Source: Candidatus Rifleibacteriota bacterium
GTDB taxonomy: Bacteria > Muiribacteriota > Ozemobacteria > Ozemobacterales > Ozemobacteraceae
Direction: 5' to 3'
NCBI GenBank assembly: GCA_905236675.1
Contig: CAJOND010000044.1
Span: 1-53,329, forward strand
DNA length: 53,329 nt
How positions within the stretch are numbered: position 1 is the stretch's first letter; every line of letters starts with the position of its first letter. The translations under genes were made by a program, and so were the position numbers. The notes below the pieces were generated by a model that was not told where the DNA came from, did no database searches, and saw nothing but the letters and a program-made list of their open reading frames with translations. Below, piece after piece: positions 18,148 to 28,317 of this stretch.

Positions 18148-20097
18148 ATGTCAAATACTAATGAAATATACGCTTATCGTTTTCCTGAAGAAGAAATATA
18201 TAATTCTGTTTTTAATGATGAATCATTAAACGTAAAAGCATTCAATGATATAAAATCACTATTAGATAATAGTATAAAAGAGAACGATATTATTTTCATT
18301 TATTTACCTGCTTTTGAAGATTATATTGTTGATTTGTTAGATATTCTAAAAAGAAAACATAAAAAAAATCCAATTGTAGCGATTGGTGAAAGATATAGCC
18401 AAGAGTATTTGGAAGCTATTTTTGAGCATCATTATTTTACTTATATTATGCTTCCCTGTTGTAAGGAAAAAATCATCGAAACTTTGTTAAAAGCTAAGGC
18501 TAAAGATTGTGTTTATAAGCCTAAAATAGACTTAGAAGATGAACTAAATAAAGTCCAGAGAAAACTAGTTGTACTTAATAATGTTGCTATTGCTTTAACA
18601 ACTCAAAAAAATATAGGACATCTGTTGAATTTTATTCTTACTAAGACAAGACATTTGATTAAAGCAGACGCTGGCAGTCTCTATTTAAAAGAAGGCAAGA
18701 AAAATCTGCGTTTTGTTTTTACACAAACTATATCAACAGACTGGACTGGTGAAAAAAATATTTTATTAGAAATAAACGATAAATCAATAAGTGGTTTTAC
18801 GGCTAAAACAGGGCAGTCATTAAATTTATTAGACGTATATTATGTACCTTCTTCTTTCCCTTTTAGTTTTAATCAGGATTTTGATAAATCTACTGGTTAT
18901 CGTACTAAGTCTATGATTACCGCTCCTATGTATAATAAAAGCGGAGAAATCGTAGGGGTTATTCAGTTGATGAATAAAAGAAAAGACTATGAAACTAGTA
19001 AAAAAGGGGTAAAGCTAGAAGAAGATCAGATAATTCCATTTAACAATGAAGATGTTGATCTTGTTAATAACTTGGCTTCTCAAGCAGCTGTAGCCTTGGA
19101 AAATGCGAGACTGTTATATGATTTGAGAAGAACTTTTGAAGGATTTGTGAAAGCTTCAGTAGTTGCAATAGAATCCAAAGATCCTTGTACTCATGGTCAT
19201 TCTGAAAGAGTTGCTGAATTAACAGTAGCTTTGGCAAAAAAAATCAATGATATTCGTGAAGGAACTTTTGCTAACCTTCGTTTTAACGAAAAGGAACTCT
19301 TACAGCTTAGATACGCTTCTTTACTTCATGATTTCGGTAAAGTCAGCGTTAGCGATGAAGTGCTTACCAAAAGCAAAAAGCTATACCCCTATGAATTAGA
19401 TAATCTTATTGCTCGTTATAAGTTCATTAAAAAATCAATTGAAGCTGATTATTACAAAAATTGTTACGATTATATTTCTCAGAATGGCTATGAAAAGTTT
19501 TTGTCTGTTAAGCAGGAAATGGAAAACGATTTCAATAAACAGATAAAAGAAATTGAAAACACTGTTAATACACTGATTAAATCTAACGAACCAACTGTTT
19601 TAGAAGAAGATTCTTCAAATAAAATTTCAGAATTGGCAAAATCTGGATATACCGACAGAGACGGCAATAAAACCGCTTATTTAACCGAAAGAGAAGCAAC
19701 GGCATTATCTGTAAAACGAGGTTCATTAACAGAACAGGAAAGATTAGAAATAGAATCTCATGTTAAGTATTCTTACAACTTTCTTTCTAAGATTCCTTGG
19801 GGAAAAGACTTGGCAAGGGTTCCAGAGATTGCTTATGCTCACCATGAAAAGTTGAATGGAAGAGGCTATCCGAATCATTATGTTGAAAAGGATATTCCTA
19901 TTGAATCACAGATGATGGGTATTACAGATATTTTTGATGCTCTGACAGCTCAGGATAGACCATATAAACCTGCTTTGCCTTTAAAAAAGGCGTTAGATAT
20001 ACTTTGTAAAGAAGCAGAAAATAATTCCTTGAACAAAGAGCTGGTCGATATTTTTGAGAAATACGAAGTTTATAAGTGCCTGGAAGAAAACAACTAG
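18148..20097 (+). CDS. GAF/HD-GYP domain protein with receiver-like N-terminus
   Basis: About 649 residues. GGAG at 18139-18142 favours the ATG at 18148 over 18145. Residues 1-125 are a receiver-like alpha/beta domain without a clear phospho-Asp, followed by a GAF domain (about 150-330). The HD-GYP domain has HGHSERVAELT, the HD pair LLHDFGK, and HHEKLNGRGYP, the signature of c-di-GMP phosphodiesterases. An insertion of roughly 120 residues, largely helical and charged, separates the HD pair from the GYP motif. It likely degrades c-di-GMP or related nucleotides. A second HD-GYP protein lies at 38135-39931. Confidence 0.85.
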   Translation: MSNTNEIYAYRFPEEEIYNSVFNDESLNVKAFNDIKSLLDNSIKENDIIFIYLPAFEDYIVDLLDILKRKHKKNPIVAIGERYSQEYLEAIFEHHYFTYIMLPCCKEKIIETLLKAKAKDCVYKPKIDLEDELNKVQRKLVVLNNVAIALTTQKNIGHLLNFILTKTRHLIKADAGSLYLKEGKKNLRFVFTQTISTDWTGEKNILLEINDKSISGFTAKTGQSLNLLDVYYVPSSFPFSFNQDFDKSTGYRTKSMITAPMYNKSGEIVGVIQLMNKRKDYETSKKGVKLEEDQIIPFNNEDVDLVNNLASQAAVALENARLLYDLRRTFEGFVKASVVAIESKDPCTHGHSERVAELTVALAKKINDIREGTFANLRFNEKELLQLRYASLLHDFGKVSVSDEVLTKSKKLYPYELDNLIARYKFIKKSIEADYYKNCYDYISQNGYEKFLSVKQEMENDFNKQIKEIENTVNTLIKSNEPTVLEEDSSNKISELAKSGYTDRDGNKTAYLTEREATALSVKRGSLTEQERLEIESHVKYSYNFLSKIPWGKDLARVPEIAYAHHEKLNGRGYPNHYVEKDIPIESQMMGITDIFDALTAQDRPYKPALPLKKALDILCKEAENNSLNKELVDIFEKYEVYKCLEENN

Positions 20098-20522
20098 AAA
20101 CTTAGATTGCTACTTTTTATAAGTATACACATTTGTCATAATAAGTATAGCGTATGGGCCTTCTATTTTTAAAGAGATTAGAGAATAGAGGTTAGAGATT
20201 AGAGGAGTGTTTTAGCTAAATGTTATTTACTGCTTATTAGTTTTCGTGAAAATTATTACTTTACGACTAACTATAAGTTTCTTTCTGATTCAGTAGTAAT
20301 GAGATATTAGCACTTGACCTACGTAGTATTACAAACCAAACAATTCCCTTATCTGCGACTCGCTTGCCATCCTGGCGCTCGCTTGCACTCCAAACATCCT
20401 GTTTGTAGTCTTGCCTCTTATCTCTAAGAGTTATACGTTTATAACAATGGGTAGACTACTTTAGAGAGCATAGAAAAGAAGAAGAGCAACAGAGCATAGA
20501 GCTTAGGGATTATTCTTATAAG
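20098..20522. other. 425-base intergenic region with repeats
   Basis: Between the HD-GYP gene and the decayed protease. It carries a heptanucleotide block at about 20171-20210 (AGAGATT/AGAGAAT units) and, around 20345-20420, a GC-richer segment with the alternating words GCGACTCGCTTGCC and GCGCTCGCTTGC. TTACGACTAAC (20263-20273) is shared with 65-75 near the window start. No gene, terminator or tRNA was identified. Confidence 0.5.
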
Positions 20523-23385
20523 CTATTTAAGCTGGTCGGGTTTGAAATAAAGAGTGAAAGTTTCCGGATATAAAGTAAATCTTACGCAAATTTCAGATAC
20601 CTTAGCAAGGCTTTCATTACTTATATCAAACTCAAACCTGCCTTTATCCTTAGGTGTTTTTTGTTCATCACTTCGAAATGCAATAAAATTACCTTTTGGC
20701 CTATTAAAAACGCTAATCTCCATGTTTTCAGGAACAGAATATTCAATGGAAAACCTCATATAACCATTATCTAATGGTTGTGCTGTAAAACTATGTATTG
20801 TTTCAGTTTTATTATCAGTCAGTTTATTTTTGATGTCATAGCTGATTTTTTTTGTTTTTTCTACAGGTTTTCAGTTTGTAAGCTTAAATTTTTCCCAGTC
20901 CCAACTTATTTTGCCTGCGTCTTTACGTAGCTTTTTAATCTGTTCAGAAGTTTTATTGATATAACCCTCGGAATCACAGAATGATAAAGCAACAACATTA
21001 GGTTCTATAACGCCAAAGTTGTGATATGCAATCAAATTGTAAAGATTTAACTGATAGTTTTTGTCTTCGCTAATAGGCATTTTACTAGAAGAAATCAATG
21101 TCTTGCCATATTCTTTTTGAGCAATAAAGAACGCTTGACTGCGCGTTTTTCCATCATGAATTGCTTTGAAATAATTATAAAAGAAATTATAGAAGTTATC
21201 ATATTTCTGTATCTTTAAATGACTCATCTAAATTGAAAGTTATAGAAGATATATTTGATGTTGCCGAAAACGCTCCAACACATTTGCCATTCAACGCAGT
21301 TGTAGTAAGATTGTTTTCCATGCCATAACCATTTAGATTTATCCAAGTATCTAGATAGTAAGGGTTTGCAGAGAAAACAGAGTTGAAGTTGTTCATATCA
21401 ATTATAGAAGTAAACTGTTCCCAGCCTTTATCGAATGAAGATTTTTCCATTTTGTCGAATTGTCCATTCGCTTTAATTACAAACTCTATGTTATCTCTTT
21501 TATTTTCTTTGGTCATATTCTCCAATTCAAAGTTGCCAAAAACATAATTAACTTCATCATCATTACAATAAAGTCGGTAACCAGCATCCAAAAGATTGTA
21601 TTTATAATCTATATGTTCACAAAGGAAACAACCCATATTATTAAATAGTCTATTTTCATACGGAACAAGATTAGAAAAGCTTACTACTCCAAGTTGATTT
21701 AAATTTGTATCAACTGCGAAAGCTTTATATCTCTTAAAAAATGAATCGAACTCTCCCTTGCTTAGTGGCAGACGAGCAACAGGCCACTGTGGAATCAAAT
21801 CAACATTCCAACCATTTGCCATATGATCCTCTACATTATATTCTGAGTTTAGCTTACTAACGTCACTATCAAAGTTTCCATAAAAGAGGTCTGTCAAAAG
21901 GAAACCACCTTCATAACTTCCGTCAACCTTTTTAGCCTTGTATTTTATTTTAAAAGAAGGAACCATGCTAGCTGTTCCGAAAATCTGAATACCAGCAACT
22001 TGACCACCTCGTTGCTTTGAATCATTCTGTAAAGTAGTATACAAACTTTGTATATCGCTAATCTTTGCAGTATCTACTGTAAGAACAGTTGCATCGGTAA
22101 TGTTTGCAAGATAGTCACCTACAGCTGTTAAATCCAGCTCTGTCATGGCTGAAGTGTTCATCACTGCATAGAAATACTTAGTTCTGGCTTTGGCTTCGTC
22201 TAAGATAACTTTTGCTTCTGAATCACGCCCGACACTTTTTAGTGCAGATGCCACAAAACCTACAGGATTTACAATAGGCACACCATCATTATTAATATAT
22301 GCAGTATCGACAATCATTTTTCTCAAATCATTCTTTGTAAGTGAGGGGTTTATTTCAATAGCAATTGCATAAAGCCCAAACACATAAGGCATTGCCCAGC
22401 TTAGACCACCATTTGCACTGTAAATATATTTAGTTGTTTCAAGAGTTGATGCGATTGTTCTACCAGCAGTTGGAATACACACAAGTTCTGGTTGCCGGCT
22501 ACTCCACCATGATTCAGAAACAAGACTATTAAGCGAGTTCTTGTCAGAATAAGGAATAAAAGAATAAGCTCCGTAATCTTCACAGAAACAGACCATGATT
22601 CCAGCGTCTTCACAGGCTTTTACCGCTTCTCTGAATGCATCAGGATTTTTTTCAGATTCGTCTATATTGTCAGAGAAACCAACCATTCGAATTTTTTTGT
22701 TATCTGGAAGAGTTTTATTTTGCTCTATAATCTGATATAAAGCTTCAGAATGTCTTAACTGGTCAGCTTCTCAAGCAGCAAAAGCATAAAAATAAACTTC
22801 TGCCGCTGGTGCTGTACCTATGTCTTTGCCTAAAAGCAGTGATAAAACTGCTGGTCCGTGCATACTGACTTCTTCTTTTGTGTTGTTTATATAATGAAGA
22901 GTACTACTTGCATATTGCTCATGATAAGTTGGCGCTTTATCACCTATAGGCTGGTATATGTATGCTATGACAGCACCCTTTCCTGTAAAACCATGCTTAT
23001 GTAAAATATCCATATTTAATCCAGGGTATTTACCCCACTCAATCAATCTTTCAGGCGAATATCCTTGAGGAAGCATTTTAGTAAATTTAGTTTTATCTCC
23101 AATAGATAAGGAGTATATAAGACCAGATTCTTTAGAAAGCTCTACATCTATAATTCTATTTGTTGAAAACCAATAATCTTCAAATGGTTTAAACCTATCT
23201 ACAGCTTGAAATTTTGCTATCTGTCGTATCACAGTCAAAGGGCAAATAACAGGGGTTTGAGAACTTATAGAGGAAGTCGATTGTTCCATTTGGCTACTAT
23301 CAGATAAGTTTTCTCCATAGACATTTGTGGTCAAACAACCTAACAGCATTAATAAAGCCAAATAAGAACAACAAATTTTTTTCAT
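20523..23385 (-). pseudogene. Secreted S8 (subtilisin-like) peptidase with C25/CHAT-like C-terminus, decayed
   Basis: One gene in pieces: 22771-23385, 21199-22686, 20871-21227 and 20523-20759. The start is ATG 23385 after AGGAAAAG; the signal peptide ends in a lipobox-like LLGC. Subtilisin features are SMHGPAVLSLLLGKDIG with the catalytic His and GGLSWAMPYVFGLYA with the catalytic Ser; the Asp position reads AYIYQP where the family has D. The tail resembles caspase-like C25/CHAT proteins. Lesions: in-frame TGA after FYAFAA (about 22770), a 1-nt insertion near 21207 (TEIQKYDNF), and a second in-frame TGA after FKLTN (20871-20873), with matching sequence on both sides. Clearly a pseudogene. Confidence 0.85.
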
Positions 23386-23406
23386 AATATTTCTTTTCCT
23401 ATACAA

Positions 23407-23950
23407 CTTACGTATATCTTGTTTCTCAAATCTTTTTCACTGAGAATTTTTAATTCACTCTCCATAAACTCAGCAACCTTTCAATCCATTCAGCAAAATA
23501 TTTCACATTATAATAGCTATTTCAAAAATATTAAGCTAATTGAAATATAAAAAAACTTAAAGTTATAAAAGAGTTGAGAAAGGGAAAAAGCATTAATCTT
23601 AGCTAGGGGAGCAGAATTTGGCGTAGCCAAAGTCTGAAGGGGGGGAACGATGACAGCATTGCGAAGACTAAAAGGATCTTTAGGTGATTCAAGAAGGAAC
23701 ATCAAGTAGGGTATTTGGGAGATTCAACAAGTAAGCCTTACAAATAAACTCAAACATCAATACTTGATAAGATAGGTATTTTAAGGTATATTGCATTCAT
23801 AAAAAAATAAAGAGATAAATAATAGGAGGCAATAGGATTGTTTGGTTTGTAGACTAACGAATTATAAATGAGTTTGAGTTCCAACCGATTTTCTATTCTC
23901 TAAATACTTATCTCTAATTTCTAAAAAAAGTCTGGATCGCCAGGCACACA
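23407..23950. repeat. 544-base repeat-rich intergenic region
   Basis: No gene. At about 23651-23700 and again at 23931-23970 it contains words related to the dispersed non-coding repeat often mistranslated as CERSEAI-type ORFs (GATGACAGCATTGCGAAGAC; GGATCGCCAGGCACACATTG..CTCGCGATGACGA). The second copy runs into the 5' side of ileS. A purine/pyrimidine repeat (TATTCTCTAAATACTTATCTC) is at about 23893-23913. The repeat identification is from memory of other genomes. Confidence 0.5.
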
Positions 23951-23979
23951 TTGTATGCTCGCGATGACGATCTTATAAT

Positions 23980-23984
23980 AAGGA
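23980..23984 (+). promoter_or_regulatory. Shine-Dalgarno that sets the ileS start
   Basis: AAGGA eight bases before ATG 23993. It supports 23993 rather than the in-frame TTG at 23951, whose extra 14 residues would come from the repeat sequence. Confidence 0.7.
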
Positions 23985-23992
23985 TTAGAAAA

Positions 23993-26900
23993 ATGCTTTA
24001 CGACAAACCGAATAACAATGTTTCACCTAAACGAGAGGAAGAAATCCTTGAGTTTTGGAAACAGGACGATACCTTCAAAAAGTCTATAAAGCTAAGAGAA
24101 GGCGCTCAGAAATTTGTATTTTTTGATGGCCCTCCTACTGCTAATGGTGTTCCCCATCCTGGTCACGTTTTAACAAAGGCAATGAAAGACCTGATTCCAC
24201 GTTACAAAACAATGCGTGGTTATCAGGTAACAAGAAAAGCAGGTTGGGATACTCACGGACTTCCTGTTGAACTTGAAGTTGAAAAAATGCTTGGTCTTGA
24301 AAGCAAGACTGGTATTGAAAAATACGGTATCGAACCCTTTATTAAAAAATGCCGTGAAAGTGTTTTCAAATATGAAGGTGCTTGGCGTAAGATGGCTTTA
24401 AGAGGCGGTTTTTGGCTGGACCTTGATGAGCCATATATTACTTGCACTAACAACTATATCGAAACAGTTTGGTGGATGTTGGCTCAGTTCTGGAAAGACG
24501 ATATGCTTTATGAAGGTCATAAAGTTGTTCCTTACTGCCCTCGCTGTGGCACAGCTCTTTCCTCTCACGAAGTAGCTCAGGGCTACAAAGAAGTTGAAGA
24601 TCCATCAGTTTTTGTAAGATTCGCAATCAAGAATCAAGAAAACACTTATTTCCTGGTTTGGACAACAACTCCATGGACTCTCTTTGCTAACGTAGCTCTT
24701 GCTGTTGGTAAAGACATCGACTACGTAAAAGTAAAACGTGGTGATGAATTCTTAATATTGGCTAAAGCACGTCTTAGCGTTTTAGGTGAAGAACCATACG
24801 AAATAGTTGAAGAAATGAAGGGTTCTGACCTTCTCGGAATCGACTATCATCAGCTTTATACTTATGCAAAAGTAGACAAAAAGGCTCACTTCGTAATAGC
24901 TGGTGATTTCGTTTCTACCGAAGACGGTTCTGGTATTGTTCATATAGCTCCAGCTTTTGGGGAAGACGACTCTAGAGTTGGTAAAGAAAACAATCTTCCA
25001 GTGCTTCAACCAGTTGGTTTAGACGGTTGTTTCAAAGATGAAATCACACCTTTCAAAGGTATGTTCGTTAAAAAAGCTGACCCGGAAATCATTAAAGATT
25101 TGAAGGCTAGCGGTAAACTCTTCAAGACAGCCAAGATTAAGCACACTTATCCATTCTGCTGGCGCTGTGGTAGCCCACTTCTTTATTACGCAAGACACAG
25201 TTGGTTCATCAGAGCTACAGCTTTCAAAGACGCTGTTATAAAGAACAACGATACAGTAACCTGGTATCCTGATCATATTAAAGAAGGTCGTTTCTTGAAC
25301 TTCCTAGAAAATATGATTGACTGGGCTATTTCTCGTGACAGATATTGGGGAACTCCACTTCCAATATGGGTCTGCAAAGACTGTGGCCATCATCACTGTG
25401 TAGACAGTATAAAGAACCTCAAAGAAATGAGCGACAACTGTCCAGACGATATAGAACTTCACAGACCTTATGTTGACAGCGTTTTGCTTAACTGCCCAAA
25501 ATGCGGTGGCAAAATGAAACGTGTTCCGGAAGTTATCGACTGCTGGTTTGACTCTGGCGCAATGCATACTGCTCAGTGGCACTATCCTTTCGAAAATAAA
25601 GAAATATTCGAAAGCGAATTCCCTGCCGACTGGATATGTGAAGCAGTAGACCAGACCAGAGGCTGGTTCTATAGCTTATTAGTAACAAGTACCTTTATCC
25701 ATAAGGTTTCTCCATATAAGAGTGTTACTGTTCTTGGTCTAATATGTGATAAGAACGGCATCAAGATGAGTAAGTCTAAAGGAAATGTTTTAGACTGTAT
25801 GTTCCTATTCGATAAATACGGTGCTGACGCAGTTAGATGGGCATTATATTCTGGCACTGCTCCTTGGAACACTCGCCGTTTCTATGAAGAAGCTATTGCT
25901 GATGCTCAAAAGAAGTATTTGGGAACATTGCAGAATGTATACTCTTTCTTCACTCTTTATGCAAACATAGAAAACTTCAAGCCAAGCGAACACAACATCG
26001 CTATTGCTGAAAGACCAGAAATAGACAGATGGATAATTTCTCGCTTCAATCACGCTACAGAAGAAGTTAAGAAAGCTCTCGACAAATACGAAATAGTTTG
26101 GGCTACCGAAAAGTTAGAAAAGCTCGTTGATGACCTTTCCAACTGGTATGTAAGAAGAAGCAGAAGACGTTTCTACAACTGCAATACTCCAGATTCAGAA
26201 TCAGCATTCTTAACTCTTTATGAAATTTTGGTTGGTATTGCCAAACTTACAGCTCCATTTACTCCATTCATAGCTGAAGACATTTACCGCAACCTGGTTT
26301 GCCATGTTGATCCTAAGGCTCCAGAAAGCGTTCACCTCTGTGATTATCCAGAAGGAAAAGCAGAATTGATCAACGAAGAACTTGAACGCCGCATGGAATT
26401 CATTATGAATGTTGTAGTTCTTGGTCGTGCTGCTCGTAATGAAGCTAACCTCAAAGTCAGACAGCCACTTGCTGAAATAAAAGTTGTTGTAGCTGATGAT
26501 TTTGAACGCCATACTCTTGAAATAATGGAACACCTCATTGGTGAAGAATTGAACGTCAAGAAAGTAACTCCTGTTACAGATGCTTCAAGTCTAATGAGAT
26601 ACATAGCAAAACCAAACTTCAAGAATATTGGTAAAGGTCCATACAAGAGTTTGATGCCTAAGATTAAAGCACATCTTGAACAGGCAAACGGCAATGAAGT
26701 TAAAGAACAGCTTGAAAAAGGCGGTTACGAAATCACAATTGATGACAAACCAGTAACTCTTAAAGCTGAAGACATAGTACTTCAGGCTGAAGCTTCTGCT
26801 GATTTTGCTGTTCAGTCTCAAGGCAAGCTCAGTATTGCTCTTCTCAAGACTTTGACTCCAGAACTTATTCTCGAAGGCTATGCTCGTGAAATGGTCAACA

Positions 26901-27151
26901 AGATTCAGTTCATGAGAAAAGATCTTGGTTTTGAAGTTGTAGACCGCATAAGAGTAGGTTATGAAGTAATAGATACCGACAAGAAAGCAGACTTTGAAAA
27001 GGCTGTTGAACTCTTTGGCGAATACGTTAAGAAGGAAACCTTGACTTTGAAATTAGGTGAAGGACTAGATTCTAACCTTAGCGAACCTGCTGAATGGGAT
27101 ATTAATGGAGTTAAGATTAAATTAGCTCTAGCAAAGGAAAAAGTAGCATGA
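23993..27151 (+). CDS. ileS: Isoleucyl-tRNA synthetase
   Basis: A 1052-residue class I IleRS. HIGH is represented by NGVPHPGHVLTKAMKD near residues 45-60, the editing-domain/insertion region includes HGLPVELEVEK, zinc-like CPRCG and CRWCG clusters are present, and the KMSKS loop is KMSKSKGNV near residue 600. A C-terminal extension of about 200 residues and the overall wording (GWDTHGLPVE, WAISRDRYWG) suggest the eukaryote-like type 2 IleRS, the class associated with mupirocin resistance; that subtype is inferred by eye. Its TGA stop overlaps the dnaN start (ATGA). It follows repeat DNA with an AAGGA SD. Confidence 0.95.
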   Translation: MLYDKPNNNVSPKREEEILEFWKQDDTFKKSIKLREGAQKFVFFDGPPTANGVPHPGHVLTKAMKDLIPRYKTMRGYQVTRKAGWDTHGLPVELEVEKMLGLESKTGIEKYGIEPFIKKCRESVFKYEGAWRKMALRGGFWLDLDEPYITCTNNYIETVWWMLAQFWKDDMLYEGHKVVPYCPRCGTALSSHEVAQGYKEVEDPSVFVRFAIKNQENTYFLVWTTTPWTLFANVALAVGKDIDYVKVKRGDEFLILAKARLSVLGEEPYEIVEEMKGSDLLGIDYHQLYTYAKVDKKAHFVIAGDFVSTEDGSGIVHIAPAFGEDDSRVGKENNLPVLQPVGLDGCFKDEITPFKGMFVKKADPEIIKDLKASGKLFKTAKIKHTYPFCWRCGSPLLYYARHSWFIRATAFKDAVIKNNDTVTWYPDHIKEGRFLNFLENMIDWAISRDRYWGTPLPIWVCKDCGHHHCVDSIKNLKEMSDNCPDDIELHRPYVDSVLLNCPKCGGKMKRVPEVIDCWFDSGAMHTAQWHYPFENKEIFESEFPADWICEAVDQTRGWFYSLLVTSTFIHKVSPYKSVTVLGLICDKNGIKMSKSKGNVLDCMFLFDKYGADAVRWALYSGTAPWNTRRFYEEAIADAQKKYLGTLQNVYSFFTLYANIENFKPSEHNIAIAERPEIDRWIISRFNHATEEVKKALDKYEIVWATEKLEKLVDDLSNWYVRRSRRRFYNCNTPDSESAFLTLYEILVGIAKLTAPFTPFIAEDIYRNLVCHVDPKAPESVHLCDYPEGKAELINEELERRMEFIMNVVVLGRAARNEANLKVRQPLAEIKVVVADDFERHTLEIMEHLIGEELNVKKVTPVTDASSLMRYIAKPNFKNIGKGPYKSLMPKIKAHLEQANGNEVKEQLEKGGYEITIDDKPVTLKAEDIVLQAEASADFAVQSQGKLSIALLKTLTPELILEGYAREMVNKIQFMRKDLGFEVVDRIRVGYEVIDTDKKADFEKAVELFGEYVKKETLTLKLGEGLDSNLSEPAEWDINGVKIKLALAKEKVA

Positions 27152-28278
27152 AGAAGTTTACTATAGAATTCAAGACCCTTACTGATGCTGTAAATACAGT
27201 TAGTAAAGCAGTAGCAACAAAGGGTGCTATTCCTGTTCTTTCTAATCTTTTGATTACAGCCGCTGATGGTAAGATCAGATTTGTTGGCACCGACCAGGAA
27301 ATAATGATGATTTCCAATATGGAAGCCAACACTGAAGAAAGCGTAAATTTTACTATTCCAGCAAAGCTTATTCAGGAAATATTAAGCAGTATAACTGCTG
27401 AAAGCACCGATATTGTCGAATTTGAGCTAATCGATGAAGAAAGAGGTGAAATGGAACTTCGCTGTGGTCGAAGCAAGTTCACAATTCAAATTCAGGGCAC
27501 AGATGATTTTCCACCAGTTCCAGTATTGGGTGAAGAAGATACTTCTCTATTCGATGCAAAATGCGAAGGCTGGTCTAGAGCTTTGAAAGAAGCTTCTCTT
27601 GCTATTCTTCAAGAAGAAGGAAACCCTGTTCAGAAGAGTATCTGTTTTGATTTCAGCGATGGAATAAATCCAATGCTTGCTTCTACCGACAACAAGCGTC
27701 TTTGTGCCACTATGGTAAAGGATTTCCAAATCCCTGAAAATATGAAGCAGATTTATATTGTTCCTGCCAGAGCAATTCCAGAAGTTCAAAAACTTATGGA
27801 AAACAACGAAACAATTAAATTTGGCCTTTATAAGAACCAGTTCTTGTTCAGCAATGAAAAGTTCCAGCTTATAACAAGACTTGTAGAAGGCAGATTTCCA
27901 GAATACAAACGTGTTCTTCCAAAAGAATCTACTCGTTTTGTAAAGGTTAATAAAAAGGCTCTTGCACAAGGAATAAAGGCTGTTAATCCAATAGCTAGAA
28001 ACAGCAATAACCTTGTAAATTTCAGCATAAGTGCTAACGAAATAAAATTATGGGCTGATGCTAAAGAACAAGGTAGAGCTGAATCTTTCGTTGCTTCTGA
28101 ACTCAACGGTGAACCTTTGAGCATAGCTTTCAATGCTAAGTTCATCACTGATTTCATCAATGTTATAGAAGACGAAGAAATTGTTATTGAACTGACTACT
28201 GCTAATTATCCTGGCTTGTTCAAGACTGGCAACCTCGACAGCGAATTCAAGTATGTCGTAATGCCCATGATGATCTAA
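27148..28278 (+). CDS. dnaN: DNA polymerase III beta sliding clamp
   Basis: A 376-residue beta clamp. It starts MKKFTIEFKTLTDAVNTVSKAVATKG and ends in the usual FKYVVMPMMI, with the LVEGRFPEYKRVLP segment near residue 245 typical of DnaN. The clamp tethers polymerase III to DNA. Unlike most bacteria it is not next to dnaA, which is about 15.5 kb upstream; here it overlaps ileS by four bases (ATGA) and is probably co-expressed with it. Confidence 0.97.
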   Translation: MKKFTIEFKTLTDAVNTVSKAVATKGAIPVLSNLLITAADGKIRFVGTDQEIMMISNMEANTEESVNFTIPAKLIQEILSSITAESTDIVEFELIDEERGEMELRCGRSKFTIQIQGTDDFPPVPVLGEEDTSLFDAKCEGWSRALKEASLAILQEEGNPVQKSICFDFSDGINPMLASTDNKRLCATMVKDFQIPENMKQIYIVPARAIPEVQKLMENNETIKFGLYKNQFLFSNEKFQLITRLVEGRFPEYKRVLPKESTRFVKVNKKALAQGIKAVNPIARNSNNLVNFSISANEIKLWADAKEQGRAESFVASELNGEPLSIAFNAKFITDFINVIEDEEIVIELTTANYPGLFKTGNLDSEFKYVVMPMMI

Positions 28279-28317
28279 GTATTGATTTACCCCCCTTTTA
28301 TAATGTAAGGAAAAAAC

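Noticed and set aside
17948..18154. Minus-strand 68-residue ORF
   Set aside because: It overlaps the SfsA remnant on the plus strand and has no supporting signal.
20871..22770. TGA as a sense codon (recoded genetic code)
   Set aside because: ileS and the glycosylase gene end in TGA, and other genes have no internal TGA. The two internal TGA are in one already decayed gene.
23517..23705. Minus-strand 62-residue ORF in the repeat region
   Set aside because: It lies in repeat DNA and its translation is of the type seen from such repeats; no SD or homologue evident.
23951..23992. N-terminal extension of ileS from TTG 23951
   Set aside because: The extra 14 residues fall in the repeat, and AAGGA sits before ATG 23993.
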